A stretch of DNA of 10,475 nt from UBA668 sp049424465 (GTDB lineage: Bacteria > Actinomycetota > Acidimicrobiia > Acidimicrobiales > Ilumatobacteraceae): NCBI GenBank assembly GCA_049424465.1, contig JBMSSR010000094.1, forward strand, positions 1 to 10,475. The letters are read 5' to 3'. A program made the translations under genes and the position numbers. Under the pieces are notes generated by a model that was given only the letters and a program-made list of their open reading frames with translations, did no database searches and was not told the DNA's origin. Below are positions 1-6,053 of the stretch, in pieces. The first letter of the stretch is position 1. Every line of letters starts with the position of its first letter.

Positions 1-173
1 TGCGCGGCGAGCAGGTGCAGCTCGACGTGCCCGAGCCCAACGAGCCCGGCCTCGCGCTCGCGAAGGGCTTCGGCCTGCGCGAGGTGTTCGGCTGCGCGCG
101 CATGTATCACGGGCCCGCACCCGACATCGACGTACGACGCGTGTTCGGCGTCACGTCGTTCGAGTTCGGCTGA
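1..173 (+). CDS. GNAT acetyltransferase, C-terminal end (partial)
   Basis: The open frame enters from the left edge (first full codon at base 3) and stops with TGA at 171-173, leaving about 56 residues. The peptide has the pattern LDVPEPN, then LAxxxGLREVF, then ARMYHGP, and ends in GVTSFEFG. This matches the C-terminal substrate-side domain found in YitI-type GNAT proteins (the Acetyltransf_18 type), in which a conserved 'R-M-Y-x-G-P' turn precedes a terminal strand. The acetyl-CoA-binding GNAT domain would lie upstream and is not in the window, so the substrate cannot be inferred. The next gene starts 112 bases downstream with its own promoter, so the two need not be co-transcribed. The family call is from remembered pattern; the frame and stop are directly seen. 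Confidence 0.8.
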   Translation, partial: RGEQVQLDVPEPNEPGLALAKGFGLREVFGCARMYHGPAPDIDVRRVFGVTSFEFG

Positions 174-272
174 GCACGAACGTCGACGCACGCAGCACTC
201 GACCTGCGAGCAACCACATCACCACGCGGGCACCGCACGACCGCAGCACGCACCGGATCATCCTGAACTGAG

Positions 273-285
273 TATCATTTCGCCC
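273..285 (+). promoter_or_regulatory. Leaderless-type promoter of the receptor gene
   Basis: A -10-like hexamer TATCAT (273-278) lies 7 nt before the GTG start at 286, so the predicted transcript start falls at or next to the start codon. There is no Shine-Dalgarno-like sequence between them, which agrees with leaderless translation. No convincing -35 is visible around 250-255. The rest of the gap (174-272) shows no other clear element. Confidence 0.5.
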
Positions 286-1407
286 GTGACCGCCGCCATC
301 CTCACCCCCGGCCTCGACGCGCCCGCCCGCGAACGCCGCCGGGTCGGCATGAGGTGGAAACTGCTGCTCGCCTTCGGCCTGTGCTTCACCGCCGTGTTCG
401 TGGTGGTCGCCATCTGGATCGTGCGGTTCACCACCGACACCGCCTCCACCCGCCTGCGCAGCACGCTGCAGGGCATCTCGGCGGGTGCCGCCGACACCAT
501 CGACATCGACAACTTCCTCGCACTCGTCAACGACGTGCAGCCGCCCACACCGGGCGAGGTGTACCCCGACAACGCCGGCACGCTCGCCGGCACCGTCGCC
601 ACGGCCGACAGCGAGTGGCCCACCGACCCCCGCTACTGGGACCACGTCAACGAGTTGGTGCGCATCCGCAGCCTCGACCAGCAGGCGTCGCCCTACACCT
701 ACACCGTCGACGCCGACGGCACGATGCGCTTCGTCGGCTCGTGGGGCGCGACCGGCTATCCCGTCGCCGGCACCGACCCGCCCGACGGCGTGCGCCTGCT
801 GCAGTCCGTCGACGAGGTCGTGCCCGCCGAGACCATCGGCTACTTCACCGACGGCCTCGAGGCCACCACCGAGCAGCCCGCCTACACCGACGACTACGGC
901 ACGTGGATCTCGGCCTACACACCACTGTTCGACAAGGCCGGCACGGTCGTCGGCGCGATCGGCGTCGACTACGAGGCCTCGTACGTCAACGACGTCCGCC
1001 AGCGGTCGATCCGCGTCCTGTACCCGGTGCTCGGCCTGTCGTACGCCGCGCTCATCGTGCTCGTCATCGTGCTGTCGGGAGGCCTCACCCGCCGCCTCGG
1101 CCGGTTGTCCGCCGTCACGCAGCGCGTCGCCGCCGGCGACTACGACGTCGACGTCTCCAGCGCCGCGCACTCGCGATGGAGCGACGAGATGACCGAGCTG
1201 GCCGACTCGTTCAGGGTGATGACCGAGAAGGTCGGCACCCGTGAGCGCACCCTCGTGCAGGAAGTCGCGGTGTTGAAGGTGGAGATCGACCAGGCGCGGC
1301 GCGAGCGCTCCGTCGCCGAGATCACCGACACCGACTTCTTCTCCAACCTCTCGGCAAAGGCCGCGCTCATGCGGGCAAAGGTGAAGGCGCACGACGATGA
1401 CGAGTGA
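286..1407 (+). CDS. Membrane receptor with Cache-like sensor and HAMP domain, no output domain
   Basis: This is a 373-residue inner-membrane receptor. A short basic N-terminus is followed by a first membrane helix (about 26-47), an extracytoplasmic domain of about 195 residues, a second helix (about 244-264), a HAMP domain (about 264-318) and a coiled-coil stretch (about 318-345). The outer domain ends with WISAYTPL, then GTVVGAIGVDYE, a run typical of the last strands of Cache/PDC ligand-binding domains. The cytoplasmic tail reads EITDTDFF, then L, then MRAK, a segment I recall following HAMP domains in some cyclase- and receptor-type proteins. No kinase, cyclase, GGDEF or MCP domain follows, so the signal must pass to a partner protein. 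The GTG start is chosen because a -10 hexamer lies 7 nt upstream. The stop codon overlaps the transporter gene by 11 bp, so the two are probably co-expressed and may act together. The ligand is unknown. Confidence 0.85.
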   Translation: MTAAILTPGLDAPARERRRVGMRWKLLLAFGLCFTAVFVVVAIWIVRFTTDTASTRLRSTLQGISAGAADTIDIDNFLALVNDVQPPTPGEVYPDNAGTLAGTVATADSEWPTDPRYWDHVNELVRIRSLDQQASPYTYTVDADGTMRFVGSWGATGYPVAGTDPPDGVRLLQSVDEVVPAETIGYFTDGLEATTEQPAYTDDYGTWISAYTPLFDKAGTVVGAIGVDYEASYVNDVRQRSIRVLYPVLGLSYAALIVLVIVLSGGLTRRLGRLSAVTQRVAAGDYDVDVSSAAHSRWSDEMTELADSFRVMTEKVGTRERTLVQEVAVLKVEIDQARRERSVAEITDTDFFSNLSAKAALMRAKVKAHDDDE

Positions 1408-2854
1408 CGGCAGCGAGTTCCTCCCGCCGCGTCGGCCCATCACCGCGAGCACCAGCGGCGAGGCCGGCGACGCGCTCGACGACCTCATCGGCAGCGCGCG
1501 CCGCGCCCGTCGGCAGGACGACGCGCTCGACGACCTCATCGCCGCCGCAGGCGTCGGCGAGGACCAATCGCCCGAGGCCCGCCAGGAACGGCGCACCCGC
1601 TGGGAACTGACCATCGGGTTGGCGCTCGCAGCAATCGTCTTCGCCGGGTTCATCACCGAGGTCGTCGCGTCGTCGCTGCTGGTCGCCGGCAGCGGACCCA
1701 GCGCCCTCGCGATCGTGTGGCCGATCAGCGGCGCCGTGCTGCTGCTGCTCGGCAGTGTCCAGGGCAAGTTCGTCGACCGGTTCGCCCGCGAACGCGTCGT
1801 CGTCACGCTGTGCCTCGTCGACGCAGCACTCTTCACCGTCGTGCTCGTGCTGTTCGCCACTGGCGCACCCACCGCGGTGCCGGCCGCGCTGGCGTCGATC
1901 CTCGCCGACCAGATGATGTTCCTGCTGCCCGTCGTGATGTGGGCACTGGCCGGCGACGTGTTCACTGCCGGGCAGGGCTCGATGGTGTTCCCGCGCATCT
2001 CGCGCTGGGGCCTGATCGGCCAGATCAGCGGCCTGGTGGTCGCCACCGTCGCACCACTCGCGCTCGATGCGCTCGACCTCACCACGCCGTGGCTGGTCCT
2101 GATCGCCCCGGTCGTACTGGTGTGCATCGCCGTCGTGGTGCCGCACCTGCTGCACGACGCCACCACCGCTGCCGGGCACCAGCGCAGCGAGACAGGTGCC
2201 GAGTCGCTGCGCTCGACCCTCACCTTCATCCGCGAACTGCCGGCGTTCCGTTGGCTGCTGCGTGCCTCGCTGCTCATCTTCGTCGCCGGCACAGCGCTCG
2301 AGTTCGGGTTCCTCGACGTGCTGCACACGCACTACGACAACGCCGGCGACCTGCAGGTCGTCTTCGCCGGCACCGCGCTCGTCGGCTTTGCGCTCGGTGC
2401 CGTCATCCAGTCGGTCGTCACCCGGCGTGTCATCAGCCGGTGGGGCGTCGGGCGTTCCCTCGGCATCCTCCCCGCACTCACCGCCGTGGGTGCTGCTGCG
2501 ATGGTCATCGGTGGCCTCACCGATCAACTGGCCGTCGTCGTCGCCGGCGTGCTGGTGTGGCGACTGCCGCGCTGGAGCACCGACTCGTCGGCACGCCACG
2601 GCGCGCAGGCCACGCTGCCCGACGAGCGCCGCGCCCGCGCCGCGATGCTGCTCGACCTGGTGCCACAGGCACTCGGCCTGCTGCTGGTCCCCGTCTCGGT
2701 CGGTCTGACCTCGCTGGTCGGCGGCAACTGGCTGGTGCCGCTGTGTGCCACTGCGATCGCCGTCGCCGGCACGCTCGTCGCGCGCAACATCGCGACGACG
2801 TGGGACGACACGCAACTGTCGTACCGCCTGAAGCGCCGCAAGCGCATCGCCTGA
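1397..2854 (+). CDS. Multi-pass transporter, ATP:ADP antiporter-like/MFS type
   Basis: This 485-residue protein has a hydrophilic N-terminal region (1-68) followed by about ten to twelve hydrophobic helices (about 70-465) and a basic cytoplasmic end (KRRKRIA). The second half carries SSARHGAQATLPDERRARA followed by a hydrophobic helix. This resembles the conserved 'P-x-x-x-R-G/A-R-A-K' loop of nucleotide carriers of the TLC/Npt type and their bacterial MFS relatives. I therefore favour a nucleotide-carrier-like transporter or a transporter-derived signalling protein over a drug-efflux pump, but no substrate residues can be assigned. The N-terminal region holds two copies of DALDDLI (residues 25-31 and 42-48). 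The start lies inside the receptor gene, with GAAGG at 1383-1387 as a possible ribosome site 9 nt upstream. The 11-bp overlap implies translational coupling with the receptor. Confidence 0.8.
   Translation: MTSDGSEFLPPRRPITASTSGEAGDALDDLIGSARRARRQDDALDDLIAAAGVGEDQSPEARQERRTRWELTIGLALAAIVFAGFITEVVASSLLVAGSGPSALAIVWPISGAVLLLLGSVQGKFVDRFARERVVVTLCLVDAALFTVVLVLFATGAPTAVPAALASILADQMMFLLPVVMWALAGDVFTAGQGSMVFPRISRWGLIGQISGLVVATVAPLALDALDLTTPWLVLIAPVVLVCIAVVVPHLLHDATTAAGHQRSETGAESLRSTLTFIRELPAFRWLLRASLLIFVAGTALEFGFLDVLHTHYDNAGDLQVVFAGTALVGFALGAVIQSVVTRRVISRWGVGRSLGILPALTAVGAAAMVIGGLTDQLAVVVAGVLVWRLPRWSTDSSARHGAQATLPDERRARAAMLLDLVPQALGLLLVPVSVGLTSLVGGNWLVPLCATAIAVAGTLVARNIATTWDDTQLSYRLKRRKRIA
1468..1541 (+). 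repeat. Tandem in-frame duplication encoding DALDDLI
   Basis: Bases 1468-1490 and 1519-1541 are identical over 23 bp. The copies lie 51 bp (17 codons) apart and in the same frame, so each encodes DALDDLI in the cytoplasmic N-terminus of the transporter. Flanking codons differ (GSARRARRQD after the first copy, AAAGVGED after the second). Confidence 0.8.
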
Positions 2855-2868
2855 GGGCGCGCCTCCCC

Positions 2869-2882
2869 CGCAGCTCGCTGCG
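2869..2882. terminator. Short hairpin between convergent genes
   Basis: CGCAGC (2869-2874) and GCTGCG (2877-2882) form a perfect inverted repeat in the 36-bp gap between two convergent stop codons. It could fold on either strand and serve as a bidirectional terminator. The arms are short and no T-tract follows on either side, so intrinsic termination is uncertain. Confidence 0.35.
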
Positions 2883-2890
2883 TCGGTGAC

Positions 2891-3676
2891 TCAGCCGCGA
2901 CGGGGCGACGCGATGCCCGGGCGTGCCGCCTGGGCGCCGACCGCCGCAGTGACCAGCGGATGGTCGACCGGCAGCCCGTAGTGGTCGAGCAGGAACGCAG
3001 CCGCGCCTGCCGCTGCAACGTCGTGCTCGAGCCCGTCGACCGCAGTGGTGTCGAGGTCGAACGGCGGCAGCCAGACCAGCGACACGTCGCGTAGCTGCAG
3101 CCCGACCGTCGACCAGTTCCATCCCTCCGCCGGCTCGGCGTACTCGACCGGCAACAGCCGGAACCCGAGGCCGCGCCACAGGCGCACCTCGACGGCCGTC
3201 ACCGCCTCGCCGACCAGACCGAGACCCGGCACCGGCAGGCCGTGCGCGTCGAGGTCGCGCGACAGGTGTGCCAGCACCAGCGCGACCAGCCACGCCGCGA
3301 ACGAGTGACCACCGAAGGTCAGACGGCGCGCCGGCTTGCTGAGCCCCATGAACAGCACCACTGCCACACCGCGCTGCAGGTTGCAGTCGACGAGCAGGAA
3401 CCCCGCTGGCCGTCCGTCGACCGACACGAGCAGTTGGTGCACCACCAGGTCGCCACGGTCCCCGGCGACGGCCGCATCGCGCTCGATCGCCGGGCGGAGG
3501 ACCCCGGAGGCGGGGAACAGCGCCGGGTGCAGCGCCACCAGGGACGCGACGCGGTCTGCGCCAGCGCCACCGACGAGGTCGTCGAGGGTGACACGTTCGC
3601 CGCTGTCGGCAACGACCTGTGCCGGCGACGCCGTGTACGCGATCAGTGTCGACGGGTCGACGCGCTCAGAGGTCAC
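2891..3676 (-). CDS. GNAT-fold protein, function unknown
   Basis: This is a 261-residue cytoplasmic protein. The central part looks like a GNAT fold: a strand pair at LLVSVDGRPAGFLLVD (82-97), a strand at VAVVLFMGLSKPARR (104-118) followed by a long helix, and a late helix-strand with LWRGLGFRLLPVEYA (166-180). The canonical acetyl-CoA loop (Q/RxxGxG/A) is not clear; SKPARRLTFGGHS occupies that place, so catalytic activity is doubtful. The C-terminal 80 residues (DVSLVWLPPFDLDT onward) match nothing I know. The frame stays open upstream into the preceding gene, but I chose GTG at 3676: AGGA lies about 9 nt before it and it gives an 11-bp overlap with the decarboxylase-like gene, the same spacing as the receptor/transporter junction. 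It is last in a three-gene - strand operon. A degenerate, non-enzymatic GNAT domain is possible. Confidence 0.7.
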   Translation of the reverse strand: MTSERVDPSTLIAYTASPAQVVADSGERVTLDDLVGGAGADRVASLVALHPALFPASGVLRPAIERDAAVAGDRGDLVVHQLLVSVDGRPAGFLLVDCNLQRGVAVVLFMGLSKPARRLTFGGHSFAAWLVALVLAHLSRDLDAHGLPVPGLGLVGEAVTAVEVRLWRGLGFRLLPVEYAEPAEGWNWSTVGLQLRDVSLVWLPPFDLDTTAVDGLEHDVAAAGAAAFLLDHYGLPVDHPLVTAAVGAQAARPGIASPRRG

Positions 3677-4655
3677 CGAGCAGGTCCTGCAGTTGCGGCG
3701 ACATGCGTCGACCACGTGCCGACATGGTGATGCGCCACCGCGGCTCGCCGCCCAGGCCGGCGACACCACCCTCGAGCACCTCGACGAACCCCCGGTCGGC
3801 GAGGACCACGAGCCGTCGCTCGGCCTCGGCCACGTCGCACCCGAGCGCGGCGGCCAGCTGCGCGCCCGTGAGCGCACCGCGGCGCAGCAGCACGCGCTGC
3901 ACCGCCCTGCTGTCGGCCGGCATCTCGAGCAGGTCGACCATCGACCGGTCGGGAAGCGCCAGCAGCACGTCGCGCGACACCGAGATGCTCAGCTGCGCGT
4001 CGTCGATCTCGAACTCGTGGTTGTGACCACCGGTCGTGCGGCCCGTGTCGACACCGTGCAGGTGCAGCGTGCCCGCCGAGTACCCGATCTCGAGATCGGG
4101 GAAGCGGAAGCCGACGAACGTGCCCTCGAACCCGTGGTGCTCCCACCGCACCTCGTCGGTGGCGCACACCTCGGTGTAGGGGCGGTACGGCGGCGACTGC
4201 GGCGGCACACTGCGCACGAGCACGCGCCGGAAGCGGCCGTCGAGCCGGACCGCGACGACCGCGTCCGGGCCGTCGATGACCTCGTCGATCGCAGCCATCA
4301 CCTGGTCGCGCCCGGCGTCGCGCAGGCGGATCGTCGTCGGCTGCTCCATCGTCGTCAGTACGACGAACGGCGTGCGGCTGTCGAGCGACGCGCGTGCGGC
4401 GACACCGGTGTGCGGCACGTGCCACGGCACACCGTCGACCACCACCAGCTCGCCATCGAGACGGTCGAGCGTGCCGAGCCCGTGGTCACCGTTGCCCATC
4501 ACGTCGGACAGCGTGACGACACCGTCGTACGCACCGTCCAGCAGCACGTGCGCCAGCGAGAGCTGGAACGTGGTGTCCGCTGCCGAGCACGCGCCGTGCA
4601 CACCACGCTGCGAGCGCAGCGTGACCGCCGCGGCCAGCGTGGGGTCGAGACCCAT
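3666..4655 (-). CDS. Acetolactate-decarboxylase-like protein fused to a C-terminal winged helix
   Basis: Residues about 28-245 match alpha-acetolactate decarboxylase (BudA/AlsD family), which makes acetoin from acetolactate. Visible landmarks are LLDGAYDG, then GDHGLGTLDRLDGELVVVDG (Glu69 in the DGEL motif), then RTPFVVLT, then LDGRFRRVLVRSVPPQ (Arg148) and EGTFVGFRFPD. The zinc-ligand pattern follows: LHLH (His198, His200) and GGH (His211). The enzyme is usually about 235-260 residues; this one has 329. The extra tail (about 248-310) reads RAVQRVLLRRGALTGAQLAAALGCDVAEAERRLVVLADRGFVEV (given here only to show helix-turn-helix-wing spacing; key residues are the Leu/Ala core), typical of a winged helix. 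No acetolactate synthase gene is in the window. The domain may act as an enzyme or as a ligand-sensing module. The start at 4655 lies 3 bp after the upstream stop codon, so translational coupling is likely. Confidence 0.85.
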   Translation of the reverse strand: MGLDPTLAAAVTLRSQRGVHGACSAADTTFQLSLAHVLLDGAYDGVVTLSDVMGNGDHGLGTLDRLDGELVVVDGVPWHVPHTGVAARASLDSRTPFVVLTTMEQPTTIRLRDAGRDQVMAAIDEVIDGPDAVVAVRLDGRFRRVLVRSVPPQSPPYRPYTEVCATDEVRWEHHGFEGTFVGFRFPDLEIGYSAGTLHLHGVDTGRTTGGHNHEFEIDDAQLSISVSRDVLLALPDRSMVDLLEMPADSRAVQRVLLRRGALTGAQLAAALGCDVAEAERRLVVLADRGFVEVLEGGVAGLGGEPRWRITMSARGRRMSPQLQDLLGDL

Positions 4656-4658
4656 GGA

Positions 4659-5201
4659 CTACTTCGCGCCGAAGCGGGCGCGCAACGCCGCCAGCACACC
4701 CGTGGGGGCACTGAACGCCGAGGCCACCGGGCTGCCGGTGACGCGCAGGTACGCCGCATCGAACTCGGCGGTTCCGACGCCGAATGCGGACGCGAGCGAC
4801 CGGGTGCGGTTCACGGGCAACCCATGGCGGATCGACAACTGGTGCAGCACCTCGGCGCGCAGCTCGATGTCCTCGGGCACGAGCACCTTCCACGATGCGA
4901 CGTTCGCGTCGAGCGAGCGGACGCGTCCGGCGTGTGCGTGACGGCGCGCATTGCGGAACGACTCGATGAACGCGGCATCGGCCTCGCCCGGCAGGCTGCG
5001 GCGCATCAGTTCGGGGTCGGCCTCGGTCACCGATGACAGCGTGAGACCGGCGTCGGGCATCGCCGACGACGTCAGTGCCACCTTCCGGTCGCGCGAGCGA
5101 GTTGCCTCCTGCTCGATCAGGTACACCAGCGCACGGGCCCGCCGCACCCGGCCGACCGATCCGCCCTGCACCTCGTCCCTGCTGAACATGTCGTCGCTCA
5201 C
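4659..5201 (-). CDS. Small protein of unknown function, first in - strand operon
   Basis: This 180-residue protein is soluble, has no signal peptide or membrane helix, and opens with MFSRDEVQGG a few residues after the start. Basic, helical sequence follows (RVRRARALVYLIEQEATRSR, 18-37), then a low-complexity stretch (41-60), then a helical, charged second half containing WKVLVPEDIELRAEVLHQLS (104-123) and a C-terminal helix. I have a weak memory of proteins opening with 'MFSRDEV-GG' in Chloroflexota and related genomes, but cannot assign a function. The frame is open further upstream on this strand, but GTG at 5201 is chosen because GAGGGG lies 7 nt before it and it sits next to a promoter region. 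The ATG at 5190 is an alternative start. Only 3 bp separate its stop from the decarboxylase-like gene, so it heads a three-gene operon transcribed away from the ParA-like gene. Confidence 0.75.
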   Translation of the reverse strand: MSDDMFSRDEVQGGSVGRVRRARALVYLIEQEATRSRDRKVALTSSAMPDAGLTLSSVTEADPELMRRSLPGEADAAFIESFRNARRHAHAGRVRSLDANVASWKVLVPEDIELRAEVLHQLSIRHGLPVNRTRSLASAFGVGTAEFDAAYLRVTGSPVASAFSAPTGVLAALRARFGAK

Positions 5202-5204
5202 TGT

Positions 5205-5232
5205 GGTTCCCCTCTGAACAGAACCGAGTATA
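5205..5232 (-). promoter_or_regulatory. - strand promoter with inverted repeat GGTTC-N11-GAACC
   Basis: Read on the - strand, TATACT occupies 5232-5227, a good -10 match placed so that transcription would start near 5220, about 20 nt before the GTG at 5201. An inverted repeat GGTTC (5205-5209) and GAACC (5221-5225) with an 11-bp spacer covers the predicted start and leader. It could be an operator. No clear -35 is seen around 5250-5255. Confidence 0.4.
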
Positions 5233-5234
5233 GT
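5229..5234 (+). promoter_or_regulatory. -10 of the ParA-like operon, overlapping the divergent promoter
   Basis: TATAGT at 5229-5234 differs from the TATAAT consensus at one base and would start transcription near 5241, leaving a leader of about 54 nt before the ATG at 5295. It shares four bases with the opposite-strand -10, so the two promoters probably compete. No good -35 is visible. Confidence 0.4.
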
Positions 5235-5242
5235 GATTGCTG

Positions 5243-5260
5243 GCCTCGGACCGCCGAGGC
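5243..5260. promoter_or_regulatory. 7-bp inverted repeat at the divergent promoter
   Basis: GCCTCGG (5243-5249) and CCGAGGC (5254-5260) are perfect complements around a 4-nt loop. The site lies just at or after the predicted + strand transcription start and over the -35 position of the - strand promoter. It could be an operator able to affect both operons or a hairpin in the leader of the ParA-like gene. Confidence 0.45.
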
Positions 5261-5294
5261 ACCCGTCGCCCACCACCCTCAGGGAGTCCTCGAC

Positions 5295-6053
5295 ATGACC
5301 TCCATCGTCTCCGTCCACTCGTTCCGCGGTGGCACCGGGAAGAGCAACACCAGCGCCAACCTCGCTGCACTGCTCGCGCAGCGCGGCAAGCGCGTCGCCG
5401 TGGTCGATACCGACGTGCAGTCGCCGGGAATCCACGTGCTCTTCGGGTTCGACGAGAACATCGGCGGCAAGACCCTGAACGACTACCTCTATGGCAACTG
5501 CGCCATCGAGGAGGCCGCCATCGACGTCACCTCGAAGGTCGTCAACCCCGCTGCCGGTGGCGCGCTGTACCTGGTGCCGTCCAGCATCAAGGCCGGCGAC
5601 ATCGCCAAGGTCCTGCGCCAGGGTTACGACGTCGAGCTGCTCAACGAGGGCTTCCGCGCGCTGGCCAAGAAGCTCAACCTCGACGTGCTGCTCATCGACA
5701 CGCACCCGGGCCTCAACGAGGAGACGCTGCTGTCGATCACCATCAGCGACACGCTGCTGCTCATCCTCCGCCCCGACAAGCAGGACTACCAGGGCACCGC
5801 CGTGACGGTCGACATCGCGCGTCGTCTCGACGTGCCCAACTTGCTGCTGCTCGTCAACAAGGTGCCCTCGAACGCCGACCTCACGGCGCTGGCCGGCGAC
5901 GTGTCGAAGGTCTACGGCGCGACGGTCGCCGGCGTGCTGCCGCTGGCCGAGGCCATCGTCACCAACGCCTCGGGTGGCCTGTTCGCCCAGACCAACCCCG
6001 ACCACCCGTGGTCGAAGACGCTCGCCAACGTCGCGACCCAGCTCGTCGGCTGA
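5295..6053 (+). CDS. ParA/MinD-type P-loop ATPase with altered Walker A
   Basis: This 252-residue protein belongs to the ParA/MinD/McdA group of dimerising ATPases that position plasmids, chromosomes, division sites or large protein assemblies. The deviant Walker A is at 11-17 (RGGTGKS), Walker A' at 36-40 (VVDTD) and Walker B at 131-140 (VLLIDTHPGL, Asp135). In most family members the Walker A begins with the signature Lys that reaches across the dimer; here that position is Arg11. No N-terminal helix-turn-helix is present, unlike plasmid ParA proteins, and no amphipathic MinD-type C-terminal helix is evident. No ParB, parS-like array or MinE gene is visible. AGGGAG (5281-5286) lies 8 nt before the ATG. 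The next gene starts at or before its stop, so they form one operon. The cargo is unknown; neighbours suggest a link with signalling proteins rather than DNA partition. Confidence 0.9.
   Translation: MTSIVSVHSFRGGTGKSNTSANLAALLAQRGKRVAVVDTDVQSPGIHVLFGFDENIGGKTLNDYLYGNCAIEEAAIDVTSKVVNPAAGGALYLVPSSIKAGDIAKVLRQGYDVELLNEGFRALAKKLNLDVLLIDTHPGLNEETLLSITISDTLLLILRPDKQDYQGTAVTVDIARRLDVPNLLLLVNKVPSNADLTALAGDVSKVYGATVAGVLPLAEAIVTNASGGLFAQTNPDHPWSKTLANVATQLVG

Noticed and set aside
151..2328. A 725-codon open frame on the - strand opposite the receptor and transporter genes
   Set aside because: Its product is repetitive and low in hydrophobic structure, matches no family, and lies opposite two genes with recognisable domains; long antisense frames are expected at this GC content.
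3682..3692. Small inverted repeat GCAGG-T-CCTGC at the junction of the decarboxylase-like and GNAT-fold genes
   Set aside because: It is short, within coding sequence, and no termination or binding site is otherwise suggested.
3336..5036. A 566-codon + strand frame opposite the three-gene - strand operon
   Set aside because: The - strand frames show decarboxylase and GNAT motifs and ordered gene junctions, whereas this product is His/Arg-rich shadow sequence.
5295..6053. Plasmid or chromosome partition locus based on the ParA-like gene
   Set aside because: No ParB-like gene, no repeated parS-like sites and no replication gene are present, and the Walker A differs from classical ParA.
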